Assembly: GCA_965223355.1 (NCBI GenBank)
Contig: CBDCWE010000003.1
Location: 1,364,001 to 1,428,000 of the forward strand
DNA from: Tectiglobus sp965223355
GTDB taxonomy: Bacteria > Pseudomonadota > Alphaproteobacteria > Rhizobiales > Hyphomicrobiaceae
Direction: 5' to 3'
DNA length: 64,000 nt
Both the position numbers and the translations under genes were made by a program. This document shows positions 44,940 to 53,397 of this stretch, in pieces. The notes beneath the pieces are model-generated. The model had not been told where the DNA came from. It made no database searches and saw only the letters and a program-made list of their open reading frames with translations. The first letter of the stretch is position 1. Each line of letters begins with the position of its first letter.

Positions 44940-45021
44940 TTGGCACAGAGCCAACGTGAAACGGGAAACACCAGATCCGTTGAGCTGCACGCGCAGCAGG
45001 ATCCACGGGAGGAGACCCTGA

Positions 45022-45996
45022 ATGATGACCAAACTAAAATTTGCCTGTCTGTTGACAGGTGTCGGTGTTGCGTTCGCACCGATGGCTGCAAACGCGTTCG
45101 AGCCGAAGAAGCCGATCGAATTCGTCGTGATGGCCGGCAAGGGCGGCGGCGCCGATAAGGCGGTGCGACTGATGCAGTCGATCATTGCCAAGAACAAATT
45201 TTCCGCACAACCGGTGACGCCGGTCAATAAGCCGGGGGGCTCGGGTGCGGAGGCACTCGTCTACCTCAAGGGCAAGCAGGGTGATGATCACACCATTATG
45301 TTCACCCTGAACAGCTTCTACACCACCCCGCTTCGTCAAAAGGGCCTCGGCGTCGACATCACGACGTTCACGCCGGTGATGCGGATGGCCGAGGACACGT
45401 TCTGCCTGTGGGTCAACTCGGACCGCAAGGACATCAACAACGTTGATGACTTCGTCCGTGAAGCCAAGAAGGCCGGTAAGAAGTGGATCATGGCCGGCAC
45501 CGGCAAGAACTCCGAAGACAACTTGCTGACCGACTTCCTGAATTCGGCCTACGGTCTTGAGATGAAGTACGTGCCCTACAAGGGCGGCGGCAAGGTTGCC
45601 AAAGAGCTGGCCGGCAACAACGCCAACTCAACCGTCAACAACCCGTCGGAACAACTCGGCTTTTTCGAAGCCGGCAAAACCAAGCCGCTGGCCTGCTTCA
45701 CGCCTGAGCGCATCAGCCTGTTCAAGGACGCCCCCACGTTCAAGGAGCTTGGCAAGGACTTCGTCTACTTCATGCAGCGCACGGTCGTCGGCGCACCCGG
45801 CATGAGCGATGGCGCCAAGAAGTACTATCTCGATCTCTTCACGAAGGTCTTCAATTCGGAGGAGTGGCAGACCTATCGCAAGAAGAAGGCGCTCGTCGGC
45901 CCGGCACTGTCCGGCAGCAAGCTGATGGACTACTGGAAGAATGAGCGCGACGTCCACCGCAAGATGCTGATCAAGATGGGCGCCATCAAGGGCTAA
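45022..45996 (+). CDS. tctC: TTT-family substrate-binding protein (TctC/Bug)
   Basis: A 324-residue periplasmic receptor with a Sec signal peptide (KLKFACLLTGVGVAFAPMAA, cleavage after ANA). Bug-family features are IEFVVMAGKGGGADKAVR, NKPGGSGAEALVYLKG and YVPYKGGGKVAKELAG. It captures a carboxylate for the TctBA permease. Context (formate dehydrogenase on one side; GntR, oxc and frc on the other; shared operator motif) suggests oxalate or a related C2 acid as substrate, which is my inference. Start at 45022; a second ATG follows directly. Confidence 0.93.
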   Translation: MMTKLKFACLLTGVGVAFAPMAANAFEPKKPIEFVVMAGKGGGADKAVRLMQSIIAKNKFSAQPVTPVNKPGGSGAEALVYLKGKQGDDHTIMFTLNSFYTTPLRQKGLGVDITTFTPVMRMAEDTFCLWVNSDRKDINNVDDFVREAKKAGKKWIMAGTGKNSEDNLLTDFLNSAYGLEMKYVPYKGGGKVAKELAGNNANSTVNNPSEQLGFFEAGKTKPLACFTPERISLFKDAPTFKELGKDFVYFMQRTVVGAPGMSDGAKKYYLDLFTKVFNSEEWQTYRKKKALVGPALSGSKLMDYWKNERDVHRKMLIKMGAIKG

Positions 45997-46023
45997 TCCA
46001 CGCATGAGCTGAGACGAGCACGG

Positions 46024-46047
46024 CCTGCCCGCCGAGCCGCGGGCAGG
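46024..46047 (+). terminator. Hairpin between tctC and tctB
   Basis: CCTGCCCG, an 8-base loop, and CGGGCAGG form a perfect 8-bp stem 28 bases after the tctC stop, followed by TGTTTGTC. This is a likely partial terminator favouring receptor over permease expression. Just downstream, 46074-46103 is 3.75 copies of GTCTTGTT. Confidence 0.72.
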
Positions 46048-46223
46048 TGTTTGTCTGGCAATCGGTTCTGCTAGTCTTGTTGTCTTGTTGTCTTGTTGTC
46101 TTGCGGTTAGCGAGCTGTTGCACTGGCGGAATCGACCAATGCCGCGGGCCTCGTGCGGGGCGGAACCGGCCGCCGATCGCGAGGCCGAGGCAAGTGCGAT
46201 CCACGGTTCTACAGGTGAGGAAG

Positions 46224-46748
46224 ATGACTGTCCGAACAGCCGAGTTGCTGATGGCGTTGTTCATGGCGGTGCTGTCTGCGTATTTCATGTGGGAGGCCGC
46301 CAGGCTACCGATTGGCTGGATTCCCGAGGAAGGTCCAGGCGGCGGCTTCTGGCCGTTCTGGCTGTCGCTGGTGATGCTGCTGTGCTGCCTTTGGATGGTC
46401 GCCAACTGGGCCCGCAAGACCACCGCCGTTGCACGATCGACGGAGGCATTCTTTGCCACCGGCGTGCTCACCGACGTCGGGGTCGTCGCCCTCGCCTTGT
46501 TCGTGACAATCGCACTGTTCGAGGGCATTGGTCCGGTGCCGGGCATCGGCGTCTACGGCGCTCTGCCGCTGTTCCTGTTCTTCTACATGAAGCTTCTCGG
46601 GCGCCATTCGTGGTTGCTGACGGTCGGTTCGATGGTGCTGATCCCGGTTGTCACCTTTCTGTTTTTCGAGATCGCATTGAAGATCACGTTACCGAAGGGC
46701 GTGACGGAGCCGCTGTTCTACCCGATCTTCAAGTTCTTCTTCTCTTAA
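46224..46748 (+). CDS. tctB: TTT-family small permease (TctB)
   Basis: A 174-residue protein with four hydrophobic segments: ELLMALFMAVLSAYFMWEA, FWPFWLSLVMLLCCLWMVA, VLTDVGVVALALFVTIALF, and a C-terminal pair around LLTVGSMVLIPVVTFLFFEI. GPGGGFWPFWLS matches the TctB loop. It forms the membrane complex with TctA. Start ATG at 46224, preceded by GGTGAGGAAG as a ribosome binding site. Confidence 0.85.
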   Translation: MTVRTAELLMALFMAVLSAYFMWEAARLPIGWIPEEGPGGGFWPFWLSLVMLLCCLWMVANWARKTTAVARSTEAFFATGVLTDVGVVALALFVTIALFEGIGPVPGIGVYGALPLFLFFYMKLLGRHSWLLTVGSMVLIPVVTFLFFEIALKITLPKGVTEPLFYPIFKFFFS

Positions 46749-46819
46749 GGCCGCGGTAGGCCGACTGCTTGCCGGTTCGCAGCCGGCAGGCCAAACCTGA
46801 ACATGCCGGTCGACAGCTG

Positions 46820-48355
46820 ATGGAAATCTTCACTCTTCTCATCGACGGATTTGCAGTTGCATTGCAACCGATGAACCTCGGGCTCATTCTGCTTGGTTGC
46901 ACCGTCGGGCTCTTTATTGGCGCCATGCCCGGGCTTGGTTCCGTCAACGGCGTTGCCATTCTGCTGCCGCTCACGTTTCTGGTGCCGCCGACCGGCGCGA
47001 TCATCTTTTTGGCCGCGATCTACTACGGCGCGATGTATGGCGGCGCCATTTCATCGATCATGCTCGGCATACCCGGGGCTTCGACGGCGGTTGCAACGAC
47101 CTTCGATGGACGCCCCCTGGCCAAAGCGGGACTGGCCGACAAAGCCCTGACCGCGGCGGCCGTTGCATCGTTCGTTGGCGGCACGATTTCCGTCGTGTTG
47201 TTCACGCTGTTCGCTCCGCCACTTGCGCACATTGCGTTGACGTTCGGTGCGCCTGAAGAGTTCGCCTTGATGATGTTGGCGTTTGCAACGTTCATCGGGC
47301 TTGGCGGTGATGACATCGCCAAAACGATCTTTTCGATCTGTATCGGTTTGGTCCTTGCGGCGGTCGGGCTCGATATCGTTTCCGGCGAACCGCGCATGGT
47401 GTTCGGCGGCATTCCAGGCTTCTTGCACGGCATCAACTTTCTGGTCCTGGCGATCGGCATCTACGGCATTGGCGAGATGCTGTGGACGATCGAGGAGAAC
47501 ACCAAGGCCGGCGGTAAGAGCATGCTGTCGGAAGCGACCATCTCGATGAAGCGCACGATGAGCCATCTGCGCGAACTCCTCGGCACCTGGAAGACGATGC
47601 TGATGGGCTCGTTCCTCGGCTATTTCGTCGGCATCCTGCCGGCAGCCGGGGCAACGCCGGGCTCGCTGATGGCCTACGGCATTGGCAAGCAGATGTCGAA
47701 GGAGCCGGAAAAATACGGCAACGGTGCCGTCGACGGCGTGGTTGCACCGGAAGCAGCGAACAATGCTGCATCGACCGGGTCGATGTTGCCTATGTTGACG
47801 CTCGGCATTCCCGGCTCACCGACAACGGCCATTCTGCTCGGCGGCATGGTGATCTGGGGACTGGAGCCGGGGCCGCGGCTGTTTACGGACCACAAGGAGT
47901 TCGTCTGGGGTCTGATCGCCTCGCTCTATGCCGCCAACCTGTTCGCCGTCATTCTCAACATCCTGTTCATTCCGGCCTTCATCTGGGTGCTCAAACTGCC
48001 GTTCACGATGCTGGCGCCGATTATCTTCGTGCTGTGCCTGATCGGCGGGTATGCACCGACCAAGGATTTGCACGATGTCTGGCTGATGTTTGCGTTCGGC
48101 GTGGTCGGCTATCTGATGCGGAAACTCGATTATCCGTTGGCACCGGCGGTGTTGGCGATCGTTCTCGGGCCGCTTGCAGAGCCGGCCCTCAGGCAATCTC
48201 TGTTAATTTCCAGTGGTGATCCGAGCATCTTCTTCACGCGTCCATACTCGGGCCCGATCATGGTGGCGGCCATCATTCTGCTTGTTCTGCCGCTCGCCGG
48301 ACCGATCATGCGCCGGTTGCGGGGCGCAAAGGCGGCCGGTCAGCCGCAAGGGTGA
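46820..48355 (+). CDS. tctA: TTT-family large permease (TctA)
   Basis: A 511-residue membrane protein of about 12 helices. The repeated TctA motifs are GLFIGAMPGLGSVNGVAIL near the N-terminus and GYFVGILPAAGATPGSLMAY in the second half, with IYYGAMYGGAISSIMLGIPG between. It is the ion-coupled transport subunit. I set the start at 46820 (MEIFTLLIDGFAVALQPMNL), as the upstream frame extension is unlike the family. Confidence 0.93.
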   Translation: MEIFTLLIDGFAVALQPMNLGLILLGCTVGLFIGAMPGLGSVNGVAILLPLTFLVPPTGAIIFLAAIYYGAMYGGAISSIMLGIPGASTAVATTFDGRPLAKAGLADKALTAAAVASFVGGTISVVLFTLFAPPLAHIALTFGAPEEFALMMLAFATFIGLGGDDIAKTIFSICIGLVLAAVGLDIVSGEPRMVFGGIPGFLHGINFLVLAIGIYGIGEMLWTIEENTKAGGKSMLSEATISMKRTMSHLRELLGTWKTMLMGSFLGYFVGILPAAGATPGSLMAYGIGKQMSKEPEKYGNGAVDGVVAPEAANNAASTGSMLPMLTLGIPGSPTTAILLGGMVIWGLEPGPRLFTDHKEFVWGLIASLYAANLFAVILNILFIPAFIWVLKLPFTMLAPIIFVLCLIGGYAPTKDLHDVWLMFAFGVVGYLMRKLDYPLAPAVLAIVLGPLAEPALRQSLLISSGDPSIFFTRPYSGPIMVAAIILLVLPLAGPIMRRLRGAKAAGQPQG

Positions 48356-48421
48356 TCTCAATCAAGCCCCGGTGGCGGCGCAAAGGATCAGATGCGGCGA
48401 CAATGGTGCTTGCCTTGCAGC

Positions 48422-48438
48422 TGGTATATGGTATGCCA
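48422..48438 (-). promoter_or_regulatory. Candidate GntR/FCD operator upstream of gntR-oxc-frc
   Basis: On the minus strand TGGCATACCATATACCA, differing at two of 17 positions from the 44701 site and with the same 7-base offset of ATACCA half-sites. It lies 97 bases upstream of the regulator gene, the expected place for autoregulation. Confidence 0.72.
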
Positions 48439-48534
48439 AAAACCAGACGTCACTGACGTCGCTGGGGTGCAATCATCAAGTGCAACCGGTAGGCGAATTC
48501 CATTTGTCTGCGCAACAACGGAACATGATGTCAA

Positions 48535-49218
48535 ATGGTGGACAATGTCCTCAAGATCCGGCCGTTGGGCGAGAGCCAGAATCTGAGCGCGCGCATCTAC
48601 GACGAATTGAAGTCGGCGATCATGAAGATGAACATTTATGATGCCGAGACCGAGCTCCGTCTCGATGAACGCACGTTGTCCGAGCGCTTCGGCATCTCGC
48701 GAACGCCCATGCGCGAAGCGCTGACGCGTCTCGACCAGGAAGGCCTGGTCAGCATCGTGCCGCGGCGCGGGATTTACATCGTTCGCAAGACCAAGGCCGA
48801 AATCCTCGAGATGATCACGGTTTGGGCGGCGTTGGAGAGCATGGCGGCGCGGCTGGCCTGCACGGCTGCCAGCGACGCGGAAATCGCCAAGCTCTACAGT
48901 CTTGTCGACTATGATCGCGAGCGCGTTCATCAGCACATGACCGAATACTCCGATGCCAACATTCGCTTTCACGAGACGATCATCAAGCTGTCTGGCTGTG
49001 AACTAATTTCCCAGATGACCGGCGGCCTGTTTATGCATGTTCGCGCGATTCGCCATCGCACGATCTTTGAGAAGGATCGCGCCAAGCGATCGGTCGATGA
49101 TCACAACAAGATCGTCAAGGCACTGGAACGGCGCAATGAAGACCTGGCCAGCAAGTTGGTGCGCGAACACACCCTCAAACTGCGCGACCACGTCGGCGAG
49201 CATGTCGATCTCGAATAG
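48535..49218 (+). CDS. GntR-family transcriptional regulator, FCD type
   Basis: A 227-residue regulator. The N-terminal winged helix includes SARIYDELKSAIMKMNIYD and the recognition part LSERFGISRTPMREALTRLD, then GLVSIVPRRGIYIV. The C-terminal FCD ligand domain has the metal-site residues in EYSDANIRFHETIIKLSGCE and RSVDDHNKIVKALE. FCD-GntR proteins usually repress catabolic operons until an organic acid binds. It is the first gene of the run with oxc and frc (71 bases to oxc), so oxalate, formyl-CoA or formate metabolism is its probable target. Confidence 0.9.
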   Translation: MVDNVLKIRPLGESQNLSARIYDELKSAIMKMNIYDAETELRLDERTLSERFGISRTPMREALTRLDQEGLVSIVPRRGIYIVRKTKAEILEMITVWAALESMAARLACTAASDAEIAKLYSLVDYDRERVHQHMTEYSDANIRFHETIIKLSGCELISQMTGGLFMHVRAIRHRTIFEKDRAKRSVDDHNKIVKALERRNEDLASKLVREHTLKLRDHVGEHVDLE

Positions 49219-49289
49219 ATGGAAACGACAAGGCAGAGCACCGACACATCGGTGGTCTTGCAACCGGACAGACTTTGGGAGGAACTACG

Positions 49290-51020
49290 ATGGCAAGCGG
49301 TGACGGCACCCCGGCGGGACAACTGACCGATGGTTTTCATCTGGTCATCGATGCGCTGAAGCTCAATGACATCAATACGATTTACAACGTTCCCGGCATC
49401 CCGATTACCGATCTCGGGCGGTTTGCTCAGGCCCAGGGTATGCGGGTGATTTCGTTCCGCCACGAACAGCACGCCGGCAACGCGGCGTCGATCGCGGGGT
49501 TTCTGACAAAGAAGCCGGGCATATGCCTGACGGTGTCGGCGCCGGGCTTTCTCAATGGTCTCACCGCGCTGGCTAACGCCACGACCAACTGTTTTCCCAT
49601 GATCCTGATCAGCGGTTCCTCGGAGCGCGAAATTGTCGATCTGCAACAGGGCGACTATGAAGAGATGGATCAGCTCGCGATCGCCAAGCCATTGTGCAAG
49701 GCAGCGTTCCGAGTGCTGCACGCCGAAGATATCGGGATCGGGATTGCGCGGGCCATTCGCGCCGCCTGTTCGGGCCGGCCCGGCGGGGTTTATCTCGATC
49801 TGCCGGCGCAATTGTTCGGCCAGACCATGGACGCCGAAGACGGCGGCAAATCGCTCGTCAAAGTGGTTGAGCCGGCGCCGGCGCAAATTCCGGCTCCACA
49901 TTCGATAACGCGCGCCCTCGACGTCCTCAAGGGCGCCCAACGCCCGCTCATCATTCTTGGCAAAGGTGCCGCTTATGCGCAGGCCGATGAGGCGATCAAG
50001 GCGTTCGTCGAAAAGTCCGGCGTACCCTATCTGCCAATGAGCATGGCGAAGGGATTGCTGCCGGACAACCATCCGCAATCTGCCGGCGCGGCGCGCTCGC
50101 TGGTTCTGAAAGACTCCGATGTCGTCATGCTAATCGGGGCCCGCCTCAACTGGCTGCTGTCTCATGGCAAGGGTAAAGCGTGGGGCGAGCCGCACACCAA
50201 GACGTTCATCCATATCGATATCGAGCCGAAGGAGATGGACAGCAACGTCGCGATCACGGCGCCCGTGGTCGGCGATATCGGATCCAGCGTGTCGGCCATG
50301 TTGGCGGCGATGGGCGATGACTGGCCGACGCCGCCTGCCGATTGGATCTCGACGGTGCGTGGCAAGGTCGCCTCGAACATCGAGCGCATGGCGCCGCGGC
50401 TGCGCAACAACAACGTGCCAATGGACTTTCACGGCGCCCTCGGTGCCCTGCGCGAGATCATGCGCGAGCGCCCCGACACCGTTCTCGTCAACGAGGGTGC
50501 CAACACGCTCGATTTCGCCCGCAGCATTATCGACATCTACAAACCACGCAAGCGCCTCGACGTCGGCACGTGGGGGGTGATGGGGATCGGCATGGGATTT
50601 GCGGTTGGCGCGGCGATCGAAACCGGCCAGCCGGTGCTGGCGGTCGAAGGCGACAGTGCGTTCGGCTTCTCCGGCATGGAGATCGAAACGATCTGCCGTT
50701 ACAACCTGCCGGTGTGCGTCGTCGTCTTTAACAACAACGGCATCTACCGCGGAACGGACGTCAATCCGTCCGGCGGCGAAGATGTCGCGACCACCGTGTT
50801 CGTCAAGGACTCGCGTTACGAGAAAATGATGGAAGCCTTTGGTGGTGCCGGCGTTTACGCGACGACCCCGGATGAACTCAGTCGCGCGGTCAACGAAGCG
50901 CTGAGTTCCGGTCGGCCAACTCTCGTCAATGCCGTCATCGACGAGAAGGCCGGCACCGAAAGCGGGCGGATCGGTAACCTCAATCCGCAGAGCGTCGTTG
51001 CCCAGCAGCAGAACAAGTAA
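49290..51020 (+). CDS. oxc: Oxalyl-CoA decarboxylase
   Basis: A 576-residue thiamine diphosphate enzyme converting oxalyl-CoA to formyl-CoA and CO2. TPP-activating glutamate E59 is in SFRHEQHAGNAASIAGF; the diphosphate/Mg segment is VEGDSAFGFSGMEIETICRY with NNNGIYRGTDVN. These blocks are those of Oxalobacter Oxc, and the length matches. It acts cyclically with Frc, encoded 46 bases downstream. The start at 49290 follows a GGGAGGA ribosome binding site. Confidence 0.95.
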   Translation: MASGDGTPAGQLTDGFHLVIDALKLNDINTIYNVPGIPITDLGRFAQAQGMRVISFRHEQHAGNAASIAGFLTKKPGICLTVSAPGFLNGLTALANATTNCFPMILISGSSEREIVDLQQGDYEEMDQLAIAKPLCKAAFRVLHAEDIGIGIARAIRAACSGRPGGVYLDLPAQLFGQTMDAEDGGKSLVKVVEPAPAQIPAPHSITRALDVLKGAQRPLIILGKGAAYAQADEAIKAFVEKSGVPYLPMSMAKGLLPDNHPQSAGAARSLVLKDSDVVMLIGARLNWLLSHGKGKAWGEPHTKTFIHIDIEPKEMDSNVAITAPVVGDIGSSVSAMLAAMGDDWPTPPADWISTVRGKVASNIERMAPRLRNNNVPMDFHGALGALREIMRERPDTVLVNEGANTLDFARSIIDIYKPRKRLDVGTWGVMGIGMGFAVGAAIETGQPVLAVEGDSAFGFSGMEIETICRYNLPVCVVVFNNNGIYRGTDVNPSGGEDVATTVFVKDSRYEKMMEAFGGAGVYATTPDELSRAVNEALSSGRPTLVNAVIDEKAGTESGRIGNLNPQSVVAQQQNK

Positions 51021-51066
51021 TCTGAGCGGTTTGCCGTATAACCCAGTCGATGAATAGGAGTGCGCC

Positions 51067-52341
51067 ATGGAAGCACTGAAGGGCGTCAAGATTCTGGATT
51101 TCACACATGTTCAGTCGGGTCCGACCTGCACACAACTGTTGGCCTGGTTCGGGGCGGACGTGATCAAGGTTGAGCGGCCGGGTGTCGGCGATGCGACGCG
51201 CAAGCAACTCGTCGACGTTCCCGGCGCAGACTCGCTCTATTTCACCATGCTCAACCACAACAAGCGCTCGATCACGATCAACACCAAGGATCCGACCGGC
51301 AAGGAGATCCTCGAACGGCTTGTCAAGGCCTGCGACGTCCTGGTCGAGAACTTCGCCCCGGGCGCCCTCGATCGGATGGGGTTTGGTTGGGAGCGCATTC
51401 AAGAAATCAATCCGCGGCTGATTATGGCATCGGTCAAGGGCTTCGGCCCCGGGCCCTACGAGGACTGTAAAGTTTACGAGAACGTCGCCCAGTGCACCGG
51501 CGGCTCGGCGTCAACGACCGGATTTCTCGATGGTCCGCCGACCGTAACAGGTGCGCAGATCGGCGACAGCGGCACCGGTCTGCATCTCGCGCTCGGTATT
51601 GTCACCGCGCTGTTCCACCGCGAAAAGTCCGGTAAGGGGCAGCGTGTGCTTGCCGCCATGCAGGACGGTGTCCTCAATCTGTGTCGGGTCAAACTGCGCG
51701 ATCAGCAGCGCTTGGAGCGTGGTCCGCTCAAAGAGTACAGCCAGTACGGGCAAGGTATCGCGTTTGGCGATACGACGCCGCGGGCCGGCAACGATTCCGG
51801 TGGCGGCCAGCCGGGCTGGATCTTGAAGTGCAAGGGCTGGGAGAGCGATCCCAATGCCTACGTCTACTTCATTACGCAGGCAGCGGCTTGGGGCAAGATT
51901 TGTGATCTCATCGGCGAGCCCAACTGGAAGGATGATCCGCGCTATGCAACGCCGGATGCGCGGCTCGACAAAATCCCGCAAATTTTCGACCGGATTGAAG
52001 AGTGGACCAAGACCAAGTCCAAGCTTGAGGTCATGGATGCCTGCAATCCGCTGGACATTCCGTGCGGCCCGATCCTGTCGATGAAGGAGTTGGCGGAAGA
52101 ACCGTCGTTGCGTGAGACCGGCACGATCGTTGAAGTCGATCACCCGGAGCGCGGTCCCTATCTGACGGTCGGTTGTCCGGTCAAGCTGTCCGACAGTCCG
52201 GCCGAGGTCAAGCGCTCGCCACTGCTCGGTGAGCATACGGTCGAAATCCTGCAGGAGGTTCTTGGCTATACCGGCGATGATTTCGACCGCGTCGTGCAGT
52301 CCGGCGCGGTCGGCGATGTGGCGGCAATAGCAGCTGAATAA
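51067..52341 (+). CDS. frc: Formyl-CoA:oxalate CoA-transferase
   Basis: A 424-residue class III (CaiB/BaiF) CoA-transferase moving CoA from formyl-CoA to oxalate, giving oxalyl-CoA and formate. The catalytic aspartate is D167 in AQIGDSGTG (D169 in the Oxalobacter enzyme), and the glycine-rich active-site loop reads GNDSGGGQPGW, as in true Frc proteins. Full length. With Oxc it forms the oxalate-splitting cycle that releases formate and CO2. Confidence 0.95.
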   Translation: MEALKGVKILDFTHVQSGPTCTQLLAWFGADVIKVERPGVGDATRKQLVDVPGADSLYFTMLNHNKRSITINTKDPTGKEILERLVKACDVLVENFAPGALDRMGFGWERIQEINPRLIMASVKGFGPGPYEDCKVYENVAQCTGGSASTTGFLDGPPTVTGAQIGDSGTGLHLALGIVTALFHREKSGKGQRVLAAMQDGVLNLCRVKLRDQQRLERGPLKEYSQYGQGIAFGDTTPRAGNDSGGGQPGWILKCKGWESDPNAYVYFITQAAAWGKICDLIGEPNWKDDPRYATPDARLDKIPQIFDRIEEWTKTKSKLEVMDACNPLDIPCGPILSMKELAEEPSLRETGTIVEVDHPERGPYLTVGCPVKLSDSPAEVKRSPLLGEHTVEILQEVLGYTGDDFDRVVQSGAVGDVAAIAAE

Positions 52342-52409
52342 TCACCGCAAAGAACGAGCTGCCGCGCGTGTGGTGGCTCCAAGACTAAGTTTGGGAGGCA
52401 GTTTAAGTC

Positions 52410-53327
52410 ATGCGAATTATTCTCAACGGGCAGCAGGCCTTTGGCAAGGCGTCACTGGAGAAGATCCTTGAAGCGGGCAAGGACGACGTTGTCGGCGTGT
52501 TCACGGCGCCCGACAAGGACGGCCGGCCGCCCGATCCGGTCAAGCAGGCAGCGATCGAACATGGTCTGCCGCTGTTTCAACCGGCGAGCTACGACAACAG
52601 CGAAACGCTCGAGACAATCCGCGCGTTGAACGCCGACCTGATGATCATGGCCTATGTCATTATCTTCATTCCCGAAGCCGCCCGCGAGATCCCGAAGATG
52701 GGTTCGATCTGCTTCCATCCGTCATTGCTGCCGCTGCACCGGGGCCCGAGTTCGATCAACTGGCCGATCATGTGGGGGGCGAGCAAAACCGGCTTTTCCT
52801 GGTTCTATCCGACCGATGGTCTCGATGAGGGTGATATTCTCATACAGCGCGAAGTCGACATCGGACCGGATGAAACTCTCGGCGACGTCTACTTCAAGAA
52901 AATCTTTCCACTCGGGGTCGCGTCCGTTCTCGACGTGATCGAGGCGTTCCGGTCCGGCAATCCGCCGCGAACCGCGCAGGATCACGCACAGGCCACCTAC
53001 GAGTCCTGGTGCCGGAAAAAGGATGTCGAACTCAATTGGACGCGACAGACGGCCGACGTCTACAACATGATCCGTGCCGGCAATCCGCAGCCCGGCGCCT
53101 GGACAACGTTGAACGGCGAGGAAGTCCAGGTCTACGATTGCGCCAAGCGCGACGGCGAAGGGACGCCAGGAGAGGTTGTCGCGGTCTCGGACGAAGGTGT
53201 CACCGTGCAGGCCTCCGGTGGTCGTATCCTTCTCAAGCGCGTCCGCCCCAAGGGTGGCGACAAGATTGCAGCCAGCGAATGGGCGCAAGCAGCAGGTGTC
53301 GCCCAAGGAACAAAACTCGGCAACTGA
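52410..53327 (+). CDS. 10-formyl-THF hydrolase-domain homologue (formyltransferase family)
   Basis: A 305-residue protein with a formyl_transferase domain and a C-terminal Fmt-like barrel (EVVAVSDEGVTVQASGGRI). It most resembles the N-terminal hydrolase domain of animal 10-formyl-THF dehydrogenase (ALDH1L1): VVGVFTAPDKDG, CFHPSLLPLHRGPSSINW and TDGLDEGDILIQ. H103 and D139 correspond to catalytic His106 and Asp142. The aldehyde dehydrogenase part is absent. It could release formate from 10-formyl-THF or move a formyl group between carriers. It lies between frc and fhs, 68 bases after frc and 70 before fhs, with its own AGGAGG-like GGGAGGC site. Confidence 0.85.
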   Translation: MRIILNGQQAFGKASLEKILEAGKDDVVGVFTAPDKDGRPPDPVKQAAIEHGLPLFQPASYDNSETLETIRALNADLMIMAYVIIFIPEAAREIPKMGSICFHPSLLPLHRGPSSINWPIMWGASKTGFSWFYPTDGLDEGDILIQREVDIGPDETLGDVYFKKIFPLGVASVLDVIEAFRSGNPPRTAQDHAQATYESWCRKKDVELNWTRQTADVYNMIRAGNPQPGAWTTLNGEEVQVYDCAKRDGEGTPGEVVAVSDEGVTVQASGGRILLKRVRPKGGDKIAASEWAQAAGVAQGTKLGN

Positions 53328-53397
53328 TGCCGCGCCGCCGCGGCTCACGCCGTTAAGTCTCAGACACGTTTTCCGTCAGCGATAGGAAGCTCACGTC

